DNA from: Elmis aenea
Lineage: Eukaryota; Arthropoda; Insecta; Coleoptera; Elmidae
Length of the DNA: 64,000 bases
Direction: 5' to 3'
NCBI GenBank assembly: GCA_947652605.1
Contig: OX393579.1
Location: forward strand, 44,088,970-44,152,969
The translations under genes were made by a program, and so were the position numbers. Position 1 is the stretch's first letter. Every line of letters starts with the position of its first letter. Positions 1-12,080 of the stretch are shown here, piece by piece. The notes beneath the pieces are model-generated. The model ran no database searches, was not told the DNA's origin, and was given only the letters and a program-made list of their open reading frames with translations.

Positions 1-1080
1 AAACTGCGTTCCAAGTGCATACCCAGATATTTTATGTCTTCTGATAGTGGCAAAACAGTACGATTAAATACAACGGGGAACATTTATCTCAGTGCACAAT
101 GAAAGAAGATAGTAGATATTAGCTATTTACATAATTATTTAAAAGCAAGGTTGGGAACCCTGCTTTAAAATTTCAAATACGTCATTGGTAATACCAAGGA
201 AAGCTGAATTCAGTGGCTCAGATAATTTTGTTTTCAAACTTATTTTAAGCAGAAACAAATTTATTTTATTCCAAGTCCATGTAACAAATAGGCATCCAAA
301 ACAGAAATAACTTTTCTTCATTAGGAAAAAAAAAAATTAAATTCGCATGAGTTAAACCCTATGCGCAATTGTAGTAAGTTTTTAAAGGTATATCTTAGAT
401 TTTTAAAACATCGGAGATTATCTTGGTAATAATTCTTTTTTGGAGAATATCAATAGTGAGCAAACCTTTAATTATAATTGTAAAATCACTCACCGCATCA
501 TTACTAAAAGGCCAATGGACATCTTGGCACATTTAATTGACTTTTTTTTTATTGAAAATAGTTATTTTTGTTCCTGCTTTTCATACAGCCATGGAATAAA
601 AAAAGATTTTTTTACCTTAGAGGAAAAAATACGTAAGCCATTGAAATTTGGGCTTTCCAATGATATATTCCGAAAGCTATGTTGCTATTTGAAAAATAAA
701 ATTATAAATAGAAAGTGCAAGGGGGGTGTTGCAGAAGTAAGCGTATTAGTAGATTTTTTGCAAGGTACCTACAATGTAATGTGATTGTTTAACAATCCTT
801 TGATCTTTTTTGGTTCTTGAAACACTAAGGTTGTGAAATTTTCGGTGGTAGACCCTGAATTACGTAATTCAAAAGATTTGTATCGTCGATTTTAGAATTA
901 AGTATCAGTAGTACCTAATATAACAAGTGCATTGAAAATTATTGATAATTTTTGGTAAATATGCCCGAATGTAAGTGCAGTTGAAAAAACGCGGAGTGCA
1001 CGAGTGATTTTTCCTGATTCGTGAGTGAAAATTTGTCAAAAATTATACATTATTTGCAATGCACGAGTTATATTTTAACA

Positions 1081-1545
1081 GAAAATTTCCTTCACCTAAC
1101 CTACCAGTCAAATTAAATGTATGTTATGTCAAATTTTACAAGTACTGTCAGAGTGGTGCATAAGGGGTGTGGTTTAATCTATATTAAAGTAACGCTACTG
1201 GTCGCCGAAATTCGTCAAAAAATTATCAAGACCAAAATATTTAATTTCCTCTCCAAATTTATATTTTCGTCCAATCGCAAACTCAGATTTTTTAGAAACG
1301 ACCAATAAACGCATGAAAATTTGTTAATTGCGAAAAGGATAATATCAGTGTATGATTATGTTTATTGGTCTTTTCTAGGAAATCTGAGTTTATTGGTCGA
1401 AATCGCAAATTTGACAGGAAGATCAACATCTGACAGGCAAATATAAAATGATTACCATGTAATAATGCTCCTATTGGTAGTCTCTAGAAGATTTAAGATT
1501 AGTGATTGGTTGAAAACGCAAATTTGACAGGTGAAGGAAATTTTC
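1081..1545. repeat. Foldback repeat with two nested inverted repeats
   Basis: The outer arms are the GAAAATTTCCTTCACCT block at 1081-1097 and its complement at about 1530-1546; both are followed inward by a CAGTCAAAT/ATTTGAC block. A second inverted pair lies inside: the segment around 1273-1310 (AAACTCAGATTTTTTAGAAA with ACCAATAAAC) pairs with 1363-1400. No coding capacity is visible. It is most likely a non-autonomous TIR element; the superfamily is unknown because no clear target duplication was seen. Confidence 0.55.
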
Positions 1546-4500
1546 GGAATAATGGTTCCTAGAATAATATTAACCAGAGCAAATTTATTGGAATACTATT
1601 TGACAAACATGCAAGATTTTACTTAATGCTTTGTCAGTGTTAATTAACTTTAAATATGTCGTGAAACAATTGCTATGATCCACAAACCAATACAAATAAT
1701 AGAATTAATTTTTTCCTACAAATTTAGCTTTTCATCAACTTGTAAAAATAACTCGTCAGTTGTAAATGAAACTTTTAATTACATGTTTACTCCTTGCTAA
1801 CACTAAAGGACAGCATCATTCATTTTTAATGCCAAACCTCGAAAGACCATTAAAAACAAACAACTCGATGAAACAAGTGTGCTGTAATCTACTTCAGCAG
1901 AACACTTCCACAGAGCATATCCAAGCGAACGATTCCCAAGGTTACAGGTCTCTCGTTTCATTGCTTGCCATTGTCGACACGGGATTCAAAATTTGAAACA
2001 CTCTTCAAATAACCCACACTTGGTCCCTAGTGACTACCATCAATGTTCAAAATCGAAAGAGCACTTGGCGTGATACGAAACTTTAAAGCGACACGGAATT
2101 TAAAAATTGCGCAGCCAATTAATTAAAAATTTACCATCCAGTCGCAAAGTTGGAGAACCAGGGAAACAAATGCAGTAAATTATGTAGCGTAAACCAAAAT
2201 TATTAATTTATTAATCAACGCACTTGGCTTAGTTAAGAAGCGATTAGGGATGTTCTTAGGTCATTAGGTTAGAAACTTTATTATTTCAGGTAGTTTGCTT
2301 AATCTTTCATTAAAATACAGTACAATAATTAATTTGTACCAATCATTAATTTGAGTATATAATTAATTCATTTTTATTTGATATTGATCTAGGATCTAGG
2401 TTAAGGTTGCGAAAGGTCTTCATCTAATATTGATTCAGTAAAATTTAGATTTAGTTGACTAATGGGGAGTAGAGGTCGTTTCTGTAAGAAACCAAAATTT
2501 CAGTAAATAACGAAGCTGACCAGAGTTAATTTTTACATTTAAAAAAACCAAGAATGTAATATATGGCAATGCAAGTGCACTACACATTAGGTTTGTTCCA
2601 ACAAGCGATTTAAAACCAATCCATGTATGAATACATGAACTGGTTAGTTCGCATGCGTGAACTGTGCTAATAATTGTATTGGCCAGTATTAGCCGTTGTT
2701 GGGACGCTTTTACGACTGGCCTAACTGTAAATGACATTTATGTCTTTTGTGTTCATAGAAATGAGCGCATCGCTAGGGTAAACACGTTAAAAATCCAGCA
2801 CTGTGGGTTGAGAGAGCGACGCATAGTTACCAGAGCTCACGTTCGTTATGAACAGCGCATGCGTGTAAAAATCCCAGGAAGAGCATCCCTTTGTTCATGG
2901 ACTGTTTTGATCGTCCGCAAACGGTACATGAATTGATTTGAGAGTTGATGGAACGAATGACTGGCCGTCCGGTGAACTGTCAAAGACTGTTATGGAACGC
3001 GATACTGATACTGCGCAGAATCCTGGCAGTACTTCGCATGGTTCGTGGACTTGTTGGAACAAACCTATTATTCGCCAAGAAATAGGTATACGTATTAAAA
3101 AAATCATTCATATCGTTAAAACACATCCTAACAGCAAACGCTGTCGTTATAATACAAGCAGACTCGGCAATTTACGAATACCTATGGCTTAGGGAAATAT
3201 CGATTTAGAATCATAGAATGTTGTTCGTTAAATTTAAAATTCTTTAAACTGGGATTGTCTTTATAGAAGTTTGACCGTAGTATTAATTTTAAGTGTACTT
3301 TTTTTGTCCTAATTATAAAATCGTTTCATAACTAGATCCTTTAACCGAGCAAAAATGGTGTCTAGAGTAATCTTGAAACTATAAGCTGCAACTCTCAGAT
3401 GGCCTTAAAAGCAATTAACTTACCTTGTAACCGGAAGTTATTTTAAAATTAAAGCTCACATACCACACGCCCTCTTTAGTGCTTAATAAACGTAACATAA
3501 CCAAGTATTACGTTTGCGATAACAAAACTACCCTAAATAAATACGTTAATAATAAACTGAGTTTTAGCAAAACTCCCACAACAAATACATTTTTGAATTT
3601 ATAAAAGTATTATGAAAGTAAAATGTTTTAGTTATTTCACTTCAGCTACCTAATCCAGAGTCTTAATCGTGCGCATCATCAAGAAACATTCTGGATTCAC
3701 GCCTAATTGCCTTTCAAATTTTAACTTTGGGACTAATTAAACAAACGCAGTATCATTTAATTATGGTCTCCTAGATATTTAATTTCGCATTAAACTATTT
3801 TTTTAACACTAAAAGCTATAAAAGGTGGATTTCCTCCATAAAAATTGTTTTTTTACTAAGCTATGATTTAAAAAAAGAAATAATCTATAATTCTTCACTA
3901 CGAGGGCCAGCCAAGTTTAATGTATTGGAAAAAAGAACTAGTAGGCCTTGGAAATAAAAATCCGCACCTTCAAATTATTTAGTCATTTGAGGTTTCATTG
4001 TTAAAGTCAAGTTGGTAAGACTTAGTTTATTAATTCGTTAAAATAGTGGAAGTTGTGAAAAAATTGAGTTAACCCAAGAGCGTTTTCGAGTTATAAATCG
4101 TTGCAATTTTAAAAAGGGTTTAGCGCTTATAAGTGCAAGAATAGTTTAGATTCAGTTTTAAGTGAATCAGCGCCTTTCTTGGCTTTAATTAGGTACAAAA
4201 AATTTAAACCCAAAAGTAGATCTGTTCAGCATCAAACAGGACGAGAATATCGTCCTACATTTGTTACCTAATAGTTATTTTTATGCGTCCCCCCAGAAAA
4301 TCAGTTGTTTCCGATAATTTTTTAGGCTGGAAAATCTATCTTTACCGACCTAGGCCAGAAAGTACCTGGTTGTCATGTTGATAAGCTGTTTTGTTAATTT
4401 GCGCTGTCAAGCTACGTCGTTATACCACCAAGCGAAGTTTGTTGAGTTATTGTTTAAGTATGGATGGTGACGATAGTGATTTTGTTGTCATTGGCGGACG

Positions 4501-4699
4501 CAGAAAAAATGTTGTCCGTAACATACCCGAAAAGTGTCCTTACTGGACTCGTATGCTTTCAGGACTCGCCTGCGGCTCGTCCAGTAAAGTGCCACTTTCC
4601 GATGTGTGTCCTGTTTTATTTTTAGAAACATAAAATGGGCGCAACAGGTGTTCTAGATCTGGACGCCGTCTAAACCCAAAATTTAAAGAAAAAGTGTAT

Positions 4700-4860
4700 A
4701 GTTATAGAATGTAGAGTATTCACCGTACTCACCTGACTTGGCAGTGTACGACTTTTGATTACATTTTATACTTAAAAGAAATTTGCGAAGAAGAATGTTC
4801 TTGTTTTAAATACGAGATTGGTTCTGCCATTCATGATTATTTTGCAAATATTTCGAAAAA
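4700..4860 (+). pseudogene. Decayed mariner-like transposase C-terminal relic
   Basis: The plus strand at about 4718-4765 reads as a YSPDLAVYDF-like string, close to the PPYSPDLAPSDF motif around the third catalytic Asp of mariner transposases. It is followed by a stop and then by a helix-like stretch (LRRRMF..EIGSAIHDYF) of the kind seen in mariner C-termini. Stops and frameshifts break it and the rest of the transposase was not found. The match is short, so this is a tentative call. Confidence 0.35.
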
Positions 4861-4896
4861 AATATTGGCAGTAGAAAGTAAAAATTGTGCAGTGTA

Positions 4897-5326
4897 TACC
4901 GGGTGAGGCCACCTGAATATCTCAACTGCTATTAATAATAGAAAAAAATGCTTGAGACAAAATTTGCTTAGTATCGAAGGACGACACGTAATCTGATACT
5001 AACCGTCTCTTGATAAATGAACGTGTAAAGAAAACGTGAAAGCGTACCATCGCTTGCGAAAAGTAAACTATTTTCCATCACAGTCGACCTTAAGCCATAC
5101 ATCGTTGTATGCGCCTTAAAACGCTCTACTACGTGGTATGTTAAAAAAAATTTAATTTAAAAAAATCAAGTTGACCTTCACATGACCTCTACACGTCGAC
5201 CTATCAAGAAACCATCGAGATCATATTATGTGTCCCTCGATACCAAGCAAATTTAGTCCCATGCATTTTTTCCTATAGTACCAGCTGAGATGTTCAGGTG
5301 ATCTGTTTTAAGCGTCTCACCCGGTA
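4897..5326. mobile_element. MITE with TACCGGGTGAG termini
   Basis: Left end TACCGGGTGAGGCCACCTGA and right end (read on the minus strand) TACCGGGTGAGACGC... followed by CACCTGAACATCTCAGCTG. The arms match over about 35-40 bp with a small indel. TA flanks on both sides are compatible with a Tc1/mariner-type TA target. The interior (about 350 bp) has no coding capacity. The same TACCGGGTG end motif recurs on the elements at 6415 and 38060. Confidence 0.65.
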
Positions 5327-5656
5327 TAATTACAGAAGACATTTCTAATTTAAACGTAATAAAAATAAATGTTGAAAAATATTTACCACGTTTTTATTCT
5401 CTCAATCAATTCAGCTTGACCCACGTTTATACTACAAGAAAATGCAGTTTAAACTTTACAAATAGAATCCAAATCCTGTAACTTTATTTACAACGTCAAC
5501 TTTTGATTTGTTACACTTCGCACACGTACAAAGTTGTTTATTTTGTTTCCCAAATTCAATTTCCACTTCTTTCCAGTTTGTTAGTCTTTTTTAACCTTCA
5601 TAATTGCTGTTCTTGTGTTGTAACTTTTCCGCAACTGATTGTTTCTTTTTTTTCAG

Positions 5657-5775
5657 GAGCGACTATTGTTATCAGTATTGCCACAACACGTTGCGATGGA
5701 AATGAAAAACGACATCATTTCGCCAGTCGAAGGGCAGTTTCATAAAATTTACATCCAGAAACACGAAAACGTTAG
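5657..5775 (+). CDS. rut: Adenylyl cyclase (rutabaga-like), internal exon 1 of 3 in window
   Basis: The exon follows a poly-T/CAG acceptor and ends at a GTGAGT donor (5776). It reads in phase 0 for 39 codons plus two bases (phase 2 out), starting [17 protein letters not shown] and ending with [11 protein letters not shown] and the AG of a Ser codon. This is the conserved linker and start of the C1a catalytic domain of transmembrane adenylyl cyclases, the enzymes that make cAMP from ATP under G-protein control. [14 protein letters not shown] followed by an [17 protein letters not shown] string is characteristic of the type I/rutabaga branch. The split codon is completed by the C that opens the exon at 30185, giving NVSILF. 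Base composition is clearly less AT-rich than the flanking intron. Identification as the rut orthologue is by recognition of family sequence, not by a search. Confidence 0.9.
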
Positions 5776-6414
5776 GTGAGTTGGTGTCTTAACTTTGATA
5801 ATAACTCAACTTTTAGCGTAATAGACTAAATAACCAAGGTTAAGTGTTATTAGTGTTATTGGATTTATGTGATACTTCTTTAAAAGCTCTTTCGAGTTTT
5901 CGGGTCCCTGAACAGGATTATTGGGAAAATTATTAGCAAGATGCGCATAAGCTGATTTTAAACAGATTGTTTTTCGTTTTTTATGTAGCAGCTTTGCTCT
6001 CTGGTAATAATTTAAACCTATAAATCATTATTTCGAGCGAACCTATAAGTGAACGTAAATAAATAAAAGAGAAATCTAGTTAATAAATATTTGAATGATT
6101 TATTATTTGTTTTAATATCGTCTTTATATTGTTATTCTAGTTAAGTGTATGCAGTAGCGTATCAATTTAGGGGCACAGGGTGTGGTAGGTTATGGGGATA
6201 ACTCAAAACATAAAAGGAAAACAATACGATAATAAAAATGAGGCCATAAACGTTAAAATATTTTCATCTTAATTAAAAAAGCATTAAAACTTAAAACTCA
6301 TAAACTTCAAGAAGTTTGTAATTCTGACATATCGTGTCGTTTTGTTGGCATAGCTGGGCATAGTGAATAATAACTGTCAAAGCGCTTCAACCGTAACGAT
6401 AATTTGATTTTTTA

Positions 6415-7495
6415 TACCGGGTGTAATTGAGTTCTGGTACACCCCCTTTTTTTCCTTTAGTTTTGATTTCAGAATAATGAAATTTTAGACATACGATATG
6501 TGTAACAAACCGGATTATTTGAACGTTTGTACATTATCGTTTCACTTCCGGTTTTGCCGGAAATGACCCTAACTTTGTTTTTTCAAATGGATCACCCTGT
6601 ATATTTTTACATTTTTGTAAAGAGGAAGCAATTTTGAATACAACTTCACCATTTAGGTTCATTTTTATAACCTCAAATAATTTTTGGGCGCAAATTTATT
6701 TTTTAATTAAGTGTGCCCAGACCTGCATACATTGAAATTTATTATGTCAACAAGTGTCCAAAAAACGTTTTTGTACATTTTAATTGACATTTAGGTTACT
6801 TTAATCGGCTCTAAAGGTTAAAGATTCGTTTTTTTTGACAGAAAGTCAATTTTTTTAAATGGAATGGTACTGGTACACTATGCCTAACTGCAACAAAACA
6901 AATTATCGTTCTTTTATGTTCAACTACTATAGTTATTAAATTAAAAACTAATTGCAATTAAGCATAGTATACTGCGAATAATTGGATATGTTATTAAGTT
7001 TTTAAAATATTTTAAGTTTTTGAAGCAGCCTTTCAACACAAACGTAATTTATTAGTATTGTTAGTTTCGTCAGAAAATACTCTATTTAAATAACCGGATG
7101 TACCAGTACCATTCCATTTTAAAAAATTGACTCTGTCTAAAAATCCGATTCTTTAACCTTCAAGCCAATTAAAGTAACCTAAATGACAATTAAAATTTAC
7201 AAAAACGTTTTAATTTTCGTCCAAAAGTTATTTGAGGTTCTAAAAATTACCCAAAATGGTGCAGTTGTATCCAAAATTGCTTCTTCTTTTCAAAAATGTA
7301 AAAATATACAGGGTGTCATTTGAAAAAACAAAGTTAGGGTCATTTTCGGCGAAGCCGGAAGTGAAACAACAGTGTACATATGTTTCAAATGATCCGGTTC
7401 TTACACATATCATATGACTAAAATTTCTTTTATCTAAAATTAAAACTAAAGAAAAAAAATGGGGTGTATCAGAACTCAGTTACAAACGGTAGGTA
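6415..7495. mobile_element. 1.08-kb foldback element, TACCGGGTG family
   Basis: Left half and right half are inverted copies. The outer arm starts TACCGGGTGTAATTGAGTTC (6415) and matches the minus strand of about 7460-7495. Inside, the pair of CCGGTTTTGCCGGAAATGA (about 6549) and its complement (about 7347), then ACAGGGTG-type blocks (6597 and 7305), and finally a GGTACTGGTACA block (6865) against TGTACCAGTACC (7096) show that pairing continues almost to a central loop of roughly 200 bp (about 6885-7090). The right arm has a deletion of about 70 bp relative to the left. A related half copy lies at 37550-38060. No coding sequence is visible. Confidence 0.75.
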
Positions 7496-9073
7496 TATGT
7501 ATTTTTTTTAGTGAAAATTAGAGATATAACTTACCAACTTAATTCCTTTATTTTTCTTTTAATAAAAATAAACGTTGGGTTGACTAAGTAATCATTTGAA
7601 GATTAAATGTGTTGTATAATCTGAACAAAATAATTAAAATTTGTTTTTAATAAGTTACAATCTTTAACGCCCGGCTAAAAATAAACCGTGTTTTTACTTG
7701 GATGTAATATCGCCATGTTCGAAGTTAAAACCCATTTATTGCACAGTTGTCAGATTTGATATTGAGTGGTGGTAAAAACGGCGCTAAACTCACAAACCAT
7801 TTTCTTACAGGCAAACTAGCTTACAATGAAATTCTCATCTTCTGTCTACTTAAAGTAGTTTTTGAAGCCGTTCATACGTTTTGCTAAATTGCCGTCGGTT
7901 CGACGTCGAGAGTTCAAAGGTTATTCCTAATAGAAACTGATTTCGTTTCTAGAGCTTTCCTATCAAGTTGAATTCACACAATTTATTTCACGGCTTATTT
8001 CGATTGCAGAATCTGCCCCAGTATATTACAATTTCACGGTGGAATTGTACCACTTGAAAACTATTTAAATCCTTAGTAAAAGTCTAGGTGTACCCACTAA
8101 GCTTGCAACTTAATACAATTCTTTTGTTGGTAACACCCAACAACTCAATAAAAAAAATTAATTAATAGTTATAGCTATTAACATGTAACGCCATTATGAA
8201 AATTCGTATTTTTTCCAAGCTTCATATGATCTATTTGTTGATTCTTTTCTGCAATTTTAATCGAGTAATTGGTATCTGACTAAATATTATCTAAAATTTC
8301 TCCGACGTTTTCCGATTTCAAATTTTAATTTTTTCGGTTATTCCATACATCATTTCCTTCAAGTCCTTGTCTTTTCTCCAATTTCTACTTGGTCTGTCCG
8401 GTTTTCCTCTGCTTTGGGTTGCCAGTTTAGGATTTCATTTGGGTTTCTACTTTCGGGTATTCGTTGTAGCTACATGCCTATACTATAATAATTGTTTATT
8501 TCCGACGTAATCCATAATTGAATGTGCAATGCTCGTTCGTTATTCTTTCTCTTCTGGATCTTCCAGAAGCTTTTCTCCAAAACCCATATTAGTTGTTCTT
8601 AATAGTCTCTCTGTTGCCTTTTTTTATTGGCCACGTTCTGTAACTATAGCTTATGATGCCTTTTATGTTAGTATTATAAGTTCTTTTTTTATTTTCCTTT
8701 GTAATACTCTTGCCTCGTATATAGTACTGTCGTGGTTATTATAAAGATCTCCAACCGTCGGGGCAAATACTCCAGCAACCACTCACTCGCTCAGTAAATA
8801 AGACACTCGCTGGACATTCATTATATTTATTAACAACAAACACTGAATATTATTTACAATAATAATGCTCACAGAGCACGGGGGGCAACTCAAATAGTTG
8901 CGAAACGCAACAAACGGTTGCCAAATGCAACTCAAGAACTTGTTTCGATTTTAACAGTGAAACAAACGCACTTACGAACTCACTTCCATAGGCCCTGCGG
9001 TGGCCGTTGGAAGAGCAAGTCCAACTGGTCCGCAGACCACGGCGTCTGCCCAGCAAGTCCCCGTTCAAATCTA

Positions 9074-9231
9074 AAGCCGCATTTTCCTAGCAGCAGGAAT
9101 TGTACGCGGCGTAGAACGTAGTAATGTCTCGACCAGTCAACATGGAGAGATTATTAATCTCTCCATGACTGGTCGAGGCGATACTACGTTCTACGCCGCG
9201 TACAATTCCTGCTGCTAGGAAAATGCGGCTT
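9074..9231. repeat. Near-perfect 158-bp inverted repeat (hairpin), GC-rich
   Basis: Arms of about 75 bp (9074-9148 and 9157-9231) begin AAGCCGCATTTTCCTAGCAG and end with its complement; they differ by only a few bases and small indels, and the loop is under 10 bp around TTATTAAT. The surrounding 8740-9480 is less AT-rich than the rest of the intron and looks like retroelement terminal sequence, but I could not assign it. It may be a small foldback element or a recent inverted duplication. Confidence 0.8.
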
Positions 9232-11031
9232 AAGGTTTTACCAAAACCATCCCCACGCCGAATTCTCTCGCGACCGTTACAAAACTCGGGTGGAACATTT
9301 CGCACTAAACGTAGGAAAGTCCAATGACATCAATAAAGTCCTCTTACACTTTGACACAATAGCTGTAAAGTCCAATTCTATCCATTAAAGTTCCCGTACA
9401 CAATAGCAACGCATTTCCTGCGCTCGTTTGGCAAAGCTAAGCGCTCTTGGGGGTTTATTATAGGTCCAATTCCGCCCAACATCTCCAATAACGAAATACC
9501 GACATGCACTTAGCTTGACGCGTTTAAAAATAATTTAGCAAAAGAACAGCTGTGACAATACTAATTATTAGAATATGCAGAACACTAAATCAAAGCAACG
9601 AATACAAATATTTTGGGTAGAAGGTTTAAGGGATGGGATACTGGACACTGCAGTCAACGAGAGAAACAGTCTGGGAAGATCTAATATTAGATCTTGTTGC
9701 TCTCACCCTATACACATACACTTAGTTCTCTATGTTGACTTCTTACCCCCATTTTCTCTATTCTTCAATGAGCTTTCTTGTCATGTAGTTTAAGTCGTCA
9801 TAATCTTGAGCAATTACTACCTGGCCATATGCAAAGCAAGATGTGTAACATGATTTTTTTTATTTTTTTATTTTGATTATCGTTGCAGGTTGCTTATAAT
9901 GTGGTTTTGACAACCTTTATTGATACGACGTCAACGTTGTTTTTTTTTTTTTAAAGCTTACTTTTTAAAGAAACACTCGTATGGTCCACAAAAAGTAGAT
10001 GAAATACTTAATTTCACCACGTCATTTTCTCTTTTACTTGAGTGTGGCATGGCCCATAGTTGATGTACCTGTTCTAAGATAATTTCACTAAACAAAAGAC
10101 TAATTTATTATCGTCTACAACTTGCAACAATAACTTTAAGATGCTGAGTATTGCCTTTCATGCAAACAACCAAGCGAACTTATTTTATTACGTTTCGTCG
10201 AAATATAATTTCATATTTATTACAGTATATAATGCAAAATTGAAAAACTAACTACAAAACTTTATGAATGAGAGCGATACCAACTGTAATAAAATTAAAT
10301 CAGCTAGTTTCTATATACCAAGGTCTTGTCACTGAATTTAATAGCAACATCGCGAACTTAAATTTTATGTTAATCGATTTATTACGTAGACTTTTTGATT
10401 TCTTCATCGAAAGAAATGGAGAGCGCGCATTTTCGACGGCAATATCTTGGAAACTGTGCAACATAATTCAATATGTTTTACATCAAGCGAAAGCAAATTT
10501 AATTCCTTGTGTTTTATTATCTAACCATGTCACAGATTAAGTTGTTCTTTTTCTCTGATAAAATACTCGTGGAGCAAGACATGCAAATATATTGTTTTTT
10601 AACCCTCGCAAACTTCCACACTTACCTGGCAGAAACTTATTTAACCACCTTAATTATTGATTCATTAGTTACGGAATGTCGTTTCGCTTATTAAGATTGT
10701 ACTACGACGAGCCAAGATCTAGGGCGTTCTTGTAAACCCGGATGCAAAGAATTTTTAATAAATGTAAAAACCATTAATTGACTGGGGCTTGGATATGAAT
10801 GCCTCTTCTAGGAACGATCTATGCTCGAAGAACTATCATCTTATAAATGCATACTTGAATCAGTCACCATCAAATGCTAGTCGATAGTTAAAGGACAAAA
10901 CTATATCGCAACAAGCATTCAGTTCCTCAACTGATGAACTTCATACTTAAAAAATTCCCCACCATTTTTTGAATCATTTTAGTAGTTACTCATGTAGGTT
11001 ATTTATTACTCCTAGTATATTACATAACAAC

Positions 11032-11686
11032 CAGTGGCGTATCCTGGTCTCTGATACAAGGTGTGCTACAATTTGAGAAATTAATAATTTATTTATTATT
11101 TAATTAATGTTTCTAGAACGACTTTTTTTAGTACCTACATATATCCTACATGTTCATTTTAATGTAGTAATTGTAATAATAACAACAATTAAAAAATTAA
11201 TGAAAATAATAATGCTATTATAAATATTAATATAATTGTATAATTATTGTAAAAAAGAAAAATAAGTACACCAATTTTAAACAACTTAAACATTTAATGT
11301 AGACATACTTTACGTCTCTAGGGCTACGGGTGCGATACTACTAGCGCATCAGGTCGAGCGATAATCACGCGCGTCCCCACCAACTCGCCACTACCCTCTC
11401 TCCAACCTCACGCTTCAAATGTAGCATAAAATGTGTGCGATTTTTGTATAGCGCCGCCGAACAGATAGATGTATGGCTAGCAAACGCAAACACAGCTCCG
11501 CGCTCATTACTCGCTTATTTCAACAATGAAACATTACTTTTTTAGACAATATTGCCAAATTTTCAGAAAAATTGGAAAATAATCTATCTTTTAATTTAAT
11601 AAACATACTCTCAATTAAAAATAAATTTTAGGGGTTTCACTAGGGTGTGCGGCGCACACCTAGCACCTATGGAATATACGCCACTG
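11032..11686. mobile_element. hAT-like non-autonomous element (655 bp) with 8-bp target duplication
   Basis: Ends are CAGTGGCGTATCCTGG (left) and, on the minus strand from the right end, CAGTGGCGTATATTCC. The element is flanked by the same 8 bases, ATAACAAC, at 11024-11031 and 11687-11694. CAG-initial termini with 8-bp duplications are the hallmark of hAT transposons. Inner right-hand sequence is a GTGTGCGGCGCACAC palindrome. No transposase frame is visible, so it must have been mobilised in trans. Confidence 0.85.
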
Positions 11687-11708
11687 ATAACAACAGTTGT
11701 AAGAACCA

Positions 11709-12080
11709 TATTATGCACGAGTGAAAAAGTTGCGCACGGAGTCGCGTAGCGGCGAGTGCGTATTTCCACGAGTGCGTAATTGCTTTACAACTCGTGTTGT
11801 GCAGCTTACTTTTTCTACGATCACGATTTTAACGGCTTTTTGGCTTATATAGACATGTAATTACGTTGTCTTGTTAAGTTTGTAAGCCTATTTTGATATT
11901 TCTAGACAAGTGTGCGTTTTGCTTACCGTGCGTTGTAACTCACTTACTAGGCATGCAGGAAATGTTTAACGTAAGTCTACTTTGATCATTTCTGAAAAAA
12001 AAACTGTGCTTTTTGCTTACCGTGCGTAAGGACCCACTTACTATGCATGTATGCATGTATGCATGTGTTTTACGTTAGTG
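11709..12080. repeat. Dispersed repeat, plus-oriented copy (partner at 49138-49528)
   Basis: Starts TGCACGAGTGAAAAAGTTGC and continues with a GC-rich stretch (CGCACGGAGTCGCGTAGC), then two related segments of about 95 bp each containing TTTTGCTTACCGTGCGT and CACTTACTA(G/T)GCATG. The same order of blocks occurs reversed at 49138-49528, so the unit, including its internal duplication, is a dispersed family. This copy ends in a short ATGC-ATGT microsatellite (about 12043-12067). Family type unknown. Confidence 0.7.

Larger units (their letters stand above)
1..5656 (+). other. Upstream intron (3' part) of the rut-like adenylyl cyclase gene
   Basis: This stretch precedes the first recognised exon and ends in a pyrimidine-rich tract plus CAG at 5641-5656, a good 3' splice site. 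The exon that should come before it (membrane domain and the helix leading into C1) was looked for and not recognised, so it probably lies to the left of the window. The stretch holds a foldback repeat (about 1081-1545), a decayed mariner-like coding relic (about 4700-4860) and a MITE (4897-5326). I see nothing interpretable in 1-1080 or 3200-4700. Positions 2660-3200 are less AT-rich than their surroundings and carry two short open frames, but match no family I recognise. Confidence 0.75.

Noticed and set aside
440..784. 114-residue open frame on the plus strand
   Set aside because: The apparent start is not ATG, the composition is that of AT-rich intron, and no domain is recognised.
8380..8745. 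Possible reverse transcriptase trace on the minus strand near 8640 (YSYRTWPIKK-like)
   Set aside because: A single short string resembling YGSETWPLKK; not enough to support a feature.
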